This document shows positions 9,584-17,969 of a stretch of 17,969 nt of DNA, piece by piece (positions within the stretch are counted from its first letter, which is position 1; each line of letters begins with the position of its first letter). The DNA lies in the NCBI GenBank assembly GCA_028565635.1, contig JAOXYB010019105.1:1-17969 (forward strand), read 5' to 3'. The notes beneath the pieces were generated by a model. The model was not told where the DNA came from, did not search any database, and saw nothing but the letters and a program-made list of their open reading frames with translations. The DNA comes from Phoronis ovalis (lineage: Eukaryota > Phoronida > Phoronidae). A program made the position numbers and the translations under genes.

Positions 9584-9939
9584 AGAACCAGATTCAAATT
9601 CAGAACCAGATTTATATCCAAAAAAAAAATCAAAAACCAAAATGCCCTCAATGGCAGGTATTTGATGAAAAAACAGGACTTCACGATTTTTTGTTTTCAC
9701 TGCTTTTTCCTGAGGTGAAGTTCCCCAAACGATTTTTCTGAATATATTCACGGATTTTTAACAGGAAAACGAAAATGTAAGTGACTTTATTCATAAAATG
9801 TTCTTCATATATCATATATACCTGGAATACTCACAAAAAAGCGGGGGGGGGGGGGAAATGCAGCTAAGAAACTAAATTTTCTCCAATAGGAATCGAAATA
9901 TGAGGCCGCAACGTACGGACTTAGTTTGAATCTGGTTCT
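9584..9939. repeat. 15-bp perfect terminal inverted repeats 356 bp apart (possible MITE)
   Basis: AGAACCAGATTCAAA at 9584-9598 is matched by its exact reverse complement at 9925-9939. The span encodes nothing recognisable and contains a G13 run at 9843-9855. Such a layout fits a small non-autonomous DNA transposon, but the arms are not obviously flanked by target duplications. Confidence 0.35.
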
Positions 9940-10690
9940 GGGGATAAAGAAAGTCGGTGATGTTAGCAGATTCCACGAAAAATTATCCCAGATAACGCCA
10001 AATACGCCAACTTTATAGTTTGAATCTCTTGAATAGTTAACCGTACGCCAACTTTACTTTGGTCTTTTTAGGGGATTCCCTGCTCCGTCTCTCAGGTGAA
10101 ATGAACATGTACCTTGAGACGTGCCTTGTTTTGTACCTTTTTTCCAGGTTTTTTAATTTCGTCTGATCTTCTCAGGTTATTCTTTAAAACCTATCTTGAA
10201 CTTCTGTAATTTGAAAATATGTATAATTCATATCATAACTAAAAAGAAAATGTTGAGCATAAATAAAATGTAAATAATGAATAAAAATATTTGTTTATAT
10301 GAGCCTAAACTCGTACTCTCCGCAATTGTTGTCGGTTACTTGTGGGACAAGAAACACAAGCAGTTCGAGTATTTACATTATAAAATAAACCTTTGCATTC
10401 AGTTCAATTTTGTATGTGGCATGTGTGTAAAACACCAATGGTTATACGTTGGATATTTTTTGTAACACGCCTTTAATTATTTAATTTAATTACTGTAATA
10501 AACAAAGTTTGGAACAAAATACATAAAAAGATAAATACAAAATGTATGTAACATTTGAAACTTCATGAATTAAATACAAGTTACTCCCAAGTAAGAAATT
10601 AAGTAAGAAAATAAATAATTAAAATAGATAAATAATTAAAATAGATAAATAAATAAAATTAAAATTAAATGAAGTAATAATGCACAAATA
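9940..10690. repeat. Non-coding AT-rich stretch with 17-bp tandem duplication
   Basis: A 17-bp unit (AAATAATTAAAATAGAT) occurs twice in tandem at 10613-10646, within a longer A/T-rich run to about 10675. GCCAACTTTA occurs twice between about 10000 and 10060. No exon is supported. Confidence 0.5.
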
Positions 10691-10694
10691 CAGT

Positions 10695-10800
10695 AAGCTA
10701 TATCAGGATTCGAACCTACGCCCTTAAATATGGATGTAATACTAGCTCAATATTTGGTTACCTATGATTACCTGCTGTTACTCCTAGACCATGGTGGGCT
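10695..10800 (-). mobile_element. tRNA-derived SINE-like block
   Basis: On the minus strand, GGTTCGAATCC (10716-10706) is an exact match to the tRNA B-box/T-loop consensus. About 60-70 bases upstream, TGGTCTAGGAGTAACAGCAGG (from about 10794) resembles the A-box/D-arm of tRNAs. The spacing is long for an ordinary tRNA and no acceptor stem pairs, so a SINE head or decayed tRNA is more likely than a working tRNA gene. Confidence 0.4.
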
Positions 10801-10884
10801 GTTGCAAATCGGTCGGAAGTTTTAGCGTATGTATTACTGAGACATGTAATGTGTATATATCAAGTCATATAGGTCGTTAAATGG

Positions 10885-10944
10885 TTGTCCTAGGACTCTA
10901 GCAGATCCACGGTCCTATGGCACTGACGGAGGGTCCTAGGACAA
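10885..10944. other. 12-bp inverted repeat built from palindrome GTCCTAGGAC
   Basis: TTGTCCTAGGAC (10885-10896) and GTCCTAGGACAA (10933-10944) are exact reverse complements. Each contains the 10-bp self-palindrome GTCCTAGGAC. It lies near the SINE-like block and could be part of the same inserted sequence. Confidence 0.55.
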
Positions 10945-12061
10945 TAATTTTCGTCACAGGTGTACTGAAAACGCGAGTCCACCCATTACACAGTGTACGG
11001 GACGCACATTTTCAAATACTGAGCGTCCTTACTCCTAGTTTGTATCTAAATTAATTTGAATGTATACATTAATTGTATGACCATTTATGGTATCAATTGC
11101 ACTGAAATTATGTTTCCCAAGTATAACTGCATTTTAAAAAGTATGCCTGGGAAAGAGAATTACAACAACTCTTGAAAGGAGGACAAACGTACTGTAGGTT
11201 ACTATCATCTCAGCTGAGCAATCCAGTTAACTTGTAACCCCTTCACATATTATTAATATCAGGCAGCTACAGATGTAACTGAACAAGATTAACAGACTGA
11301 ATTTTTGGTGTCAACAACTTATCAATTGAAATGATTGAATTTTTGTTGTCAACAAACTATACTGTAAGTGCCAACTGGATGTTAAATTAACTGGAAAAAA
11401 TTGCTTGACTATAATTAAGCTAAAATTAAATGAATCTAATTGCATTTTAAAGAGAAATAGAAGAGATCCGGGGAAGAGATTGAAAGAGTCTATTTGTACT
11501 CAAATAAAATCAAGGTAGCATTCTGTGAAGGTGACAATATCAACCTAATACACTCGTAAACTCGCGAAAAAAACACTAGCTTATTTTAAATTTAATCTGG
11601 GGTCATTGTTTTAAGTGGAATTAGATTTCGTAATCCTCCGCTAGGTGGTTTACCTATCGACGATCGGATTTCGACCCGTTTCGAATTTTGGTTTCGTACA
11701 AAACTAAAATGCAAAATGCTGAAAGACTGGGCATAGCCTTAAGTTTTCAATAATGCATTTTCCGTTGTAATCACAAATACTGGTTTCCATACTGGGAATT
11801 GCGTCCTAGAACAGAATGAAGTCAGTATTAGAATAAAGTACAAATCCAGGAAGATACACAAAGTCAAAGATGGCATCCACTGCTAGGAAATTTTGTAAAT
11901 TGGGAATTTCTGGAAGAAAATTTAGTAATTATGTAGCTATGCAAGCTCCCATAAAGGTATTTAGATAGTTTGTCTGCTCTAGCAAAACGTATATCAACCT
12001 CTACAATTTATAATTATATCAGTATAAAAATTAAAACATTGTCATTTGATTATAAAATATT
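10945..12061. other. Non-coding stretch
   Basis: No exon, RNA gene or clear repeat was recognised. The part just before 12062 may hold decayed upstream LINE sequence, but stops interrupt it. Confidence 0.4.
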
Positions 12062-12205
12062 ATGGATTTATGGCAAAAAAGAAAGAATTATTTCTCAGTG
12101 AGGTCGATAAACGAATGGAATAAATTACCTGAAGGTACTATTGCACCCAAAGATGTTGTACAATTCAGAATGATGGTTGATAGACATTTTAAAGAGACAG
12201 GGTTT
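12062..12205 (+). mobile_element. LINE (non-LTR retrotransposon) reverse-transcriptase C-terminal remnant
   Basis: The frame from the ATG at 12062 reads KRKNYFSVRSINEWNKLP, then a segment ending RMMVDRHFKE. This is the signature found at the very C-terminus of many animal LINE ORF2 proteins (R..FFS.R..N.WN.LP......FK..LD.H). An in-frame stop lies just upstream and the following sequence to 12439 has no family match. It is therefore a short, 5'-truncated, inactive copy, not a host gene. Confidence 0.68.
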
Positions 12206-12630
12206 AAACAATGGTCAGTCGAAAAGCTTCCCGGCCACCCTTGCCATGCTCTGTCTCTGGTCTTATATTATATCGGCACTAAAAAAGTTATCACAATAAC
12301 CACAAACGTACCCCACCCCCCTCTGGTCAAACGAAGGGGGTTAGTGAGATTTTTTTCCCTATCCATTTGCGAACCTAGGGGGTTCCGGGGGCAATATGTG
12401 GTGCTATTTCCTGCAATTTGGTGCATTCTGGAACTCTAATTTGCCATGACACACTGTGCCATTTTTTATAGAAAACACAAGTTGATTTATGAACCAATAT
12501 ATTTATAATCAGCATCAACAAGTAGTATATCTCGGCAGTATCAACAGTTATGATATGTAATGTGAGAAAAACAATATTGACTGTTTGTATACATTCCCGG
12601 GAGGTACTCATTGTTTTTTGAATACAGGAT
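12206..12630. other. Non-coding stretch with C- and G-rich runs
   Basis: Sequence following the LINE remnant contains short runs such as CCCCACCCCCC (12311-12321) and GGGGGTTCCGGGGG (12378-12391). The open frame continuing from 12206 to 12439 looks like chance read-through. It may include LINE 3' UTR. Confidence 0.35.
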
Positions 12631-12875
12631 GTAGCAATCCAAATTTTGTGAAATATAAGGGTAGAACTCCAACATTTTATAATATTTGAGTAGCAATCCA
12701 TTTTTACGTAAACTGACAGATACAAATCAAATTCCAAAAATCATTTTATGGATACAAACGTATAAAAATTAATCCAAATTATTTGCTGTAAGCAGTAGGT
12801 AGCAATTCAAATTTTTTAATTTCTTTACGGTAGCAATCCAAAAAAAATACAGTAAGAAGTATACAATCCAAATCC
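12631..12875. repeat. Diverged ~30-bp minisatellite (GTAGCAATCCAAATTTT core)
   Basis: The core GTAGCAATCCAAA recurs near 12631, 12661, 12690, 12721, 12750, 12799, 12829 and 12860, mostly 29-31 bp apart with one longer gap. Units are diverged but in register. The array ends about 80 bp beyond the stop codon of the minus-strand gene at 12955. Confidence 0.65.
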
Positions 12876-12954
12876 AAAATTTTCAACTAGGCTGCACACC
12901 CCCACCAAAAAATACCTTGAGTACCCCCGGGCATATATTATTTTGTAACAACAG

Positions 12955-13515
12955 TTAGTTGATCCTTTGGCATTTATGGCCGTTTCTATCTTTTTGCTGC
13001 CTGAGATAATAAGCCGATGCTGCTACATGATGACATATTGGGCACATAAATGTTTTTTCTAAAGATCTTTTTTCTGTCCTTTTGCTGTAGTGGCATAAAA
13101 TCTTGTGATGGCTGGTGGCATTTGCACTCAGAAGATAAAACAACACTACACCCTTCCTCACAGTCTTCACGTATGGCACCTATAAAAAAATGAAAACATT
13201 TCTATGTTTAATAATTATAAAAGCTTGTTCACATTTATTTCCATTTCACAATAATTATACTTTTGTAATTTTATGTACCCTTTGATCCTTTATTATTATT
13301 ATTACGTTTAATAACGTGTATAAAATCTGACAACCAATTTCAAGAGCCAAATCATCGATAAATTCTATTTAAAAAATATTTACCTCTACCGATAAAGTTG
13401 TGTGTTTTGATACAAAGCTATTTGAAAACGTCTGGTACCTGTTTAAAGGCTGACGTTTGTAAATAGTTCTAGTTTCTGGTGCCACAGTACAAAACAACGT
13501 CAGTTGTTTGGACAT
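12955..13515 (-). CDS. Hypothetical two-exon gene, 118 codons, unrecognised family
   Basis: On the minus strand, exon 1 runs 13515 to 13384 (ATGTCC...GTAGAG|gtaaat) and exon 2 runs 13179 to 12955 (tttttttatag|GTGCCA...AAC TAA). The 204-bp intron has good GT and pyrimidine-tract AG signals, and both exons are open in phase 0. That combination is the main evidence for a gene. The predicted protein begins MSKQLTLFC, is basic, and has C/H pairs near the end of exon 2 (CPICHH and GHKC, with an upstream LCHY) that could bind one zinc. I do not recognise the family. Repeats lie on both sides, so it could be a transposon-borne or lineage-specific gene. No clear AATAAA follows the stop. Confidence 0.45.
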
Positions 13516-13893
13516 CTTGTGTGTCGTCTGCACTGCCGTGACGTAAATAGGTCGTCCCGCTTTACGACTGTCGTATCCCTATGCTGTAAAGTTAAAACTA
13601 GATGGTACCCGGGGCATGGTTTAGCCGTTTGATGCAGGTATTTCTCTCTCCTTTCTCTTCCACCTATTTCGTACATTTTTGCACACTTGTATGAATGTAC
13701 ATGGAGTGGTAGAATAAATAGAACCTAAAACTTCTATATTTACTATAAAGGAATGATTTGTAATAAATATCGTATACACTAGGCATGAGTTTTTCATTTC
13801 GCACTAACCCATAAACGTAGGTGGATTTTACCCCCCTGCCCCCTATATTAAACGCTATACGTTTGGGGTTTGTGCGATAACGTTTGAGATGAT
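13516..13893. other. Non-coding stretch upstream of minus-strand gene
   Basis: It would contain the promoter of the minus-strand gene. The part next to the ATG (13516-13620) is less AT-rich than its surroundings; nothing specific is recognisable. Confidence 0.35.
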
Positions 13894-14160
13894 CCCTAAC
13901 GAAGTGAAATTCTGCAAAAAATACATCCCTAAGGAAGTGATTTTATATAAAAAATACACCCCAAAGGAAGTGACTTTTGGGAAAAACACCCCTAAGGAAG
14001 TGTCACACCTCTAAAAAACCACCCCTTTTCGTGATTTTATCCAAAATACAGACCCTAAGCGCGTAATGCGCGTTACGCAAGGCGGTTCGAAAAACCTATT
14101 CTTTCACGTGGAATTTTGTTGGAACATGCACACCCACTTTCATATTGACTGCCCCCCCCC
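13894..14160. repeat. ~30-33-bp minisatellite (CCCTAAGGAAGTG...) joined to 40-bp module, copy B
   Basis: Units start at 13894, 13927, 13960, 13990, 14023 and 14053 (spacing 33, 33, 30, 33, 30). The core is CCCTAAGGAAGTGATTTT and then an A-rich half with AAATACAC. The last unit is diverged and holds GCGTAA...TTACGC arms. After a short gap, 14118-14157 repeats the module at 8931-8970. A C10 run closes the block. Confidence 0.8.
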
Positions 14161-14273
14161 GGGATATAATCCCAGGACATATAATTAGATTACCTATAAT
14201 AATGTGCATTGAGGTGATTTTGTGTTTACCATAGCTGTCAGTACTAGACACAGGATCCGATCAGCTCGATAAG

Positions 14274-14337
14274 CCGACATCCCATTAGTCCAACATCCCA
14301 TTAGTCTGAAATCTCATTAGTCCGACTTCTCATTAGT
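14274..14337. repeat. Tandem repeat, 4 x 16 bp
   Basis: The unit CCGACATCCCATTAGT is repeated four times in exact 16-bp register, with one to five changes per unit, and a partial ACATCCCAT follows. There are no unique spacers, so it is not a CRISPR array. Confidence 0.9.
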
Positions 14338-15629
14338 TCCCGGCACATCCCATATTTTGTCAGTTGCGAAGACGGATAAATGTCAGATATCCTGCCAGCA
14401 CAAAATTTCACCATCAGATAGCACTTTTTAAGTTCTTTACCAAAAAAGTAGATGTCGGCTATTTTTGTCAGCTAGGAATAATTCCATGCTTTTATCCCAA
14501 ATTTTTTAGATTGAGGTAAAGTGATGTATGCCTAATTTATAAGCATCATATGATATTCAGTGACTGATTAGAGTCCTGTGAACTTTTACACAAAATATCT
14601 TGTACTTCTGGGTTTGAAAAAGCTGAATAACACATTTTTCTAATTTTTTTGAGCCTCGAATATCTAAGTAAACATAAATGTGCAGCGATCAAGGTGAATG
14701 CCGATAGAGATATTTGCACTTACTTGATCTAATTAACACAATCTCGGGTATCAAGCAGGCGCTTACAAAAAACTATACATATCTATAAAAACAGATAAAG
14801 ATATCACTGGGCATTTCCACATTATGGGTTAAATGGAATAAAAGTTTATGAGTTATAGGGGTACCGTTAGCTAATAAATCTCTGCCCCAATTTTTCAAGA
14901 TTACATTCCAATAATAAATATGCATATTCAAATATTAACCGTAAAACAGAAAGTTACGTATACAAACAAATAAATGATTCATTCTCATAAATTTTAACTT
15001 AATTTCGACTCGAGAGATTTTAAAAATCATATACAATGCCTGTTAGGTAATTGTAACGGTTTTATGGTAGTGTAATCACCTATGAGGAACAAAACGGAAA
15101 TCTGCTGTAACTTGACTTGGTACAAATGTTGCCCAAAGGAGAGTTTCACATAATCAAACCAGCTTGTTTGAGACTTCCTTAACTACTAGAGTACGGTACA
15201 TATTATTAAAAACAACTAAAATATAATTAACAATAAATATGGAAACTTTTACAAATCAAAGAAAACCAACCAAGAATAAATACCATCTCAGCTTTCATGG
15301 CAAATTTTTATCAATCCCAGACCCTTTCAAAGGTCATAATATTACTTTGGATTATATAGAGTCTTTTAAGAAAAACTATACATTCAGTGTCACTGTTCTG
15401 TTCTGTATTTTCCTCTATAAAGAAGGACAGTCTTGAGATATGCTTAAAGACCATAATATCGAGTATACACATTAAGCATATAATCACTTTTAGTTGATTA
15501 TGTCTTTAGGAACTGAAAAAAACAAACTTGTCGAAACAAAATGGTCAGATTAATTTTTAAATATAGACAAATTTGGTCATGCAAGTCCAGGAAAACTGTA
15601 GTAAGGATGGGATAGGTATAGATATTCAT
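14338..15629. other. Non-coding stretch
   Basis: Nothing recognisable. A 65-codon open frame at 15239-15436 shows no family resemblance, has no splice support and is not called. Confidence 0.4.
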
Positions 15630-15780
15630 CACAGGGTGTGCCAGATCAAATTGAAATTAAATCATGTTCAAAAGATATTTAATGGCAGAGCACCTAATTA
15701 CATCGATGTAACCCTTTGTAGAGGCAATCATGCCGGAGTATCATCGAAGTACCAGGCATGCATATGTGTTGAGGTGAAGG
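15630..15780 (+). mobile_element. Second LINE reverse-transcriptase C-terminal fragment
   Basis: The frame reads HHRVCQIKLKLNHVQKIFNG and continues RAPNYI, then RGNHAGVSSKY and EVK. This resembles a LINE ORF2 C-terminal segment (R..QLKLNH.FKI..G.AP.YL....R....H...TR......VP.VK) that normally precedes the WN.LP motif. It comes from a different part of ORF2 than the 12062 fragment and lacks the rest of the domain. It is an old, inactive insertion. Confidence 0.58.
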
Positions 15781-17297
15781 TAATTTTGAGTCGGTTATTT
15801 GTACTATAATCTATATACTGTTTTGTAGATCAGATGGTATCATAAATATAATATCATTTTCATGATATTTTAGCTTGATATAATTTTGAATATTTATTGA
15901 TACAGATAGCATGGTATAGCATATACTGAAGTACTTATAGCAACTGAGCCGTTTCTATTCGACCCGGCCCTCTAATACCCCATTGACAAGCACCGAATAT
16001 CTAGCTGGTGATTAATTTACGTCACTTCTAGTTTCCAAGGTGCATTTCAGTTTTGTTTTTACAAAAATGGCACTGAGTCTCATCTTTAGTATATATCCTA
16101 GATCTGATGCATTCAATAATTATCTGACAAAACTTCAAATTATGCCTAAAAATGCACAAGATTGCTAGAAAAGCCACCAAATTATTTTAATTTTCCCATA
16201 ATGAGCTCACTTGGAACCCCTCCTGCATTCTACCTCCATGCATGATCTTTGGCACTCTACATATACTCTGATAAAAATCAACTCATTCTCAGGTTTGTAC
16301 CTTAACACAGCTGTGCTATAACAACTAAGTGATCAAAAAACAGATTCGGTATACTATTTGATGTGAAAGTGAAATTTTGCTAATTTGATATTATATTTAA
16401 AATTAGATCTGTTTTAACTATTTTTTTACAAAAACTGGATCCTACAGGGCCATATATCCCAATGTAGCTGAATGCCACTAGTATATAAAGTGTATACGGA
16501 TGCTTGAGAATCCCTCTGAGAACCGAGTGCATTATGTGTTTAGAGTACTAGGAAAATCAACAGTTTTGAGCAAAGGTTTAGTTTTTTGGCCCAGGTCTGT
16601 ACTTAAACTACTTATTAGGGTCAGTTTTCTTTGTGATGCAAGTTTTGCTTTGGGGGATTGAGATGTCCAGTAGGGATTTTAGAGGTAATTCGGGGAAAAA
16701 AATCCTCCCTTTTGGTTTAGATAATTAACATACCATTTTTGAGTTTGGTCTTCTTAAGCGATGCTTCTTCAGGGCTATGGACCACTTGCTTAGGCTATTT
16801 CATACCTAAGAGTACCCACTTTGTACCTGAGGGCCCCCCAGGTGAAGATTGTCACTACCCCCCATCTGAAAATACCTGCTAACATTCCAAAATCAGCTCT
16901 CCATATATATAAAGTTGTATAATTTTTGAGTCAGATCTATTTTCTAACAATTTTTCAATATAAACACCCGTATAAGCAGTGGTGGAAAATTAGGTACAAG
17001 GCTTTTGCTTCTGAAATATTCATAATTTTCTACAGGAGTCATGCAGTTAAATTTTCAGTGAGAGACTAGATATCTATACGAATATGCATTTATTCGTGTG
17101 TGATACCATTAATTTCTGTTATATATAAGATTTTTCATCATGGGTCTATTAAGACAGAAATACTATAAAGGACACATTTTTAAATAGTACAACTGACAAA
17201 GCATTCCTCAAGCCAGAGTCTAGCAGTTCAGTTTTAAAAATGTCTCGTTAATAATGTACCTTTTTATTAATACTATAATTAAAATTTTAACTTACAG
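15781..17297. other. Non-coding stretch, probably intron upstream of the PRDX5 exon
   Basis: No upstream PRDX5 exon (targeting presequence or start) could be identified. A 33-codon ATG frame at about 16066 is not supported by splice signals. Any earlier exon lies either in this AT-rich sequence or upstream of the window. Confidence 0.35.
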
Positions 17298-17432
17298 ATT
17301 GGTGACCGTCTTCCAAATGTGACTGTTTACGAGGATTCACCTTCAAACTCTTTCAGCATAGCTGATTTATTTAAAGGCAAGAAGGGGTTACTGTTCAGTG
17401 TACCCGGTGCTTTCATACCAGGGTGTACAAAT
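17298..17432 (+). CDS. PRDX5: Peroxiredoxin-5 (atypical 2-Cys Prx), single internal exon
   Basis: The exon is flanked by ttttaacttacag|ATT and AAT|gtaagt, phase 0 at both ends, 45 codons. It encodes IGDRLPNVTVYED, then DLFKGKKGLLFSVPGAF and IPGCTN, matching the start of the thioredoxin-fold domain of peroxiredoxin-5 up to the peroxidatic cysteine (exon residue 43). The enzyme reduces hydrogen peroxide, alkyl hydroperoxides and peroxynitrite in mitochondria, peroxisomes and cytosol. The family motif PxxxTxxC reads P-G-A-F-I-P-G-C here: Ile replaces the Thr that helps activate the cysteine. The remaining exons, including the resolving Cys, lie beyond the right edge. The frame is open and the splice sites are canonical, so it looks like a real gene, though a diverged paralogue or pseudogene is possible. 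Confidence 0.86.
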
Positions 17433-17533
17433 GTAAGTTTATTTCTTCTCAAGGATTATGTATGCTATTTTTAAATACTTGTTTGTAGTAAACAGGTTTT
17501 TGGATAAAATTGTACTCAAAACATACTGGTAGA

Positions 17534-17592
17534 TGACCATGATAAGCAGGTTGACCATGATAAGCAGGTTGACCATGATAAGCAGTTGACCA
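17534..17592. repeat. 18-bp tandem repeat, about 3.3 copies, in PRDX5 intron
   Basis: TGACCATGATAAGCAGGT occurs three times in near-exact 18-bp register (17534, 17552, 17570), followed by a partial TGACCATTGAT. The high identity implies recent expansion. Confidence 0.9.
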
Positions 17593-17969
17593 TTGATTAA
17601 AGGTAGCTGGTAGTCAAGTTGAGACTGTGCGCATGAGTTTTTCCAAAAATCAAAATTTTAAATACAGAATGATTAGGGGTATGCACTACCACTATATACG
17701 CAGTTTTGCTTTTTTACACTCTGGTTAATCTATTGATAAAGCAAGTAATATAAATGATATTAATGTGTTTTTTTTTGGGTGTAACATTTGTGCCCTAACT
17801 AGATCATTTATGGCCTTGCTGCACTTGAACATAAAAGATCACCCAAATGTTATATTTACCAAAGAGTATAACGTGTGCAAAACAAAATGTGTAAAAAATA
17901 TCAAACATAAATTTTAGTCCAAAACTGAATCATACTTATTAAGCCATGAGAGCTTTCGGTCTTATCACA
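17593..17969. other. PRDX5 intron continuing to window edge
   Basis: No further exon was recognised before the right edge. Confidence 0.45.

Noticed and set aside
9512-9751. Open frames on both strands
   Set aside because: They lie across one arm of an inverted repeat and have no domain signature.
10277-10465. 62-codon plus-strand frame
   Set aside because: No homology, no splice signals with neighbours, surrounded by simple AT-rich sequence.
14274-14337. CRISPR-like array
   Set aside because: Units are contiguous 16-mers without spacers, in a eukaryotic genome.
15239-15436. 65-codon plus-strand frame
   Set aside because: No family resemblance and no supporting splice or promoter signals.
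16066-16167. ATG frame considered as a PRDX5 first exon with a targeting sequence
   Set aside because: The frame ends in a stop with no donor matching the phase-0 acceptor at 17297, and the peptide is not rich in basic residues as a mitochondrial presequence would be.

Overview
The window is AT-rich animal genomic DNA: split genes with GT..AG introns, polyadenylation signals, LINE remnants, a tRNA-like SINE candidate and several minisatellites. The protein matches (peripherin-2/ROM1-type tetraspanins and peroxiredoxin-5) indicate a metazoan. The gene forms and repeat style suggest a marine invertebrate, perhaps a bivalve mollusc, but the species cannot be fixed from sequence alone. All exon models were read by eye from splice signals, frame and homology.

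Region by region: (1) 1-1823 holds the last two coding exons of a peripherin-2/ROM1-like tetraspanin (gene A); its first exon lies before the window. Its intron carries a duplicated 13-bp-stem inverted repeat. (2) 3371-6978 is a complete paralogue (gene B) in three coding exons, in the same orientation. It has an ordinary four-pass tetraspanin body, then an exceptional C-terminal tail of about 700 residues in one exon. The tail is built of 8-residue repeats, an array of about seventeen 17-residue repeats, and an Arg/His/Ser-rich end. (3) 6979-12061 is mostly non-coding with dispersed-repeat modules, a SINE-like block and hairpins. (4) 12062-12205 is a LINE reverse-transcriptase C-terminal remnant. 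(5) 12631-12875 is a ~30-bp minisatellite. (6) 12955-13515 on the minus strand reads as an unrecognised two-exon gene of 118 codons. (7) 13894-14160 is a ~30-33-bp minisatellite joined to a 40-bp module also found, with the minisatellite inverted, at 8848-8970. (8) 14274-14337 is a 4 x 16 bp tandem repeat. (9) 15630-15780 is a second LINE remnant. (10) 17298-17432 is an internal exon of a peroxiredoxin-5 gene running off the right edge, with an unusual active-site motif.

Genes A and B form a tandem pair with the same intron phases (2, then 0) as vertebrate PRPH2. In vertebrates this family shapes the high-curvature rims of photoreceptor discs, so a role in ciliary or photoreceptor membranes is the natural inference. 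The two paralogues share the extracellular loop and differ almost completely in their cytoplasmic tails. No functional link between this pair and the peroxiredoxin gene is apparent.
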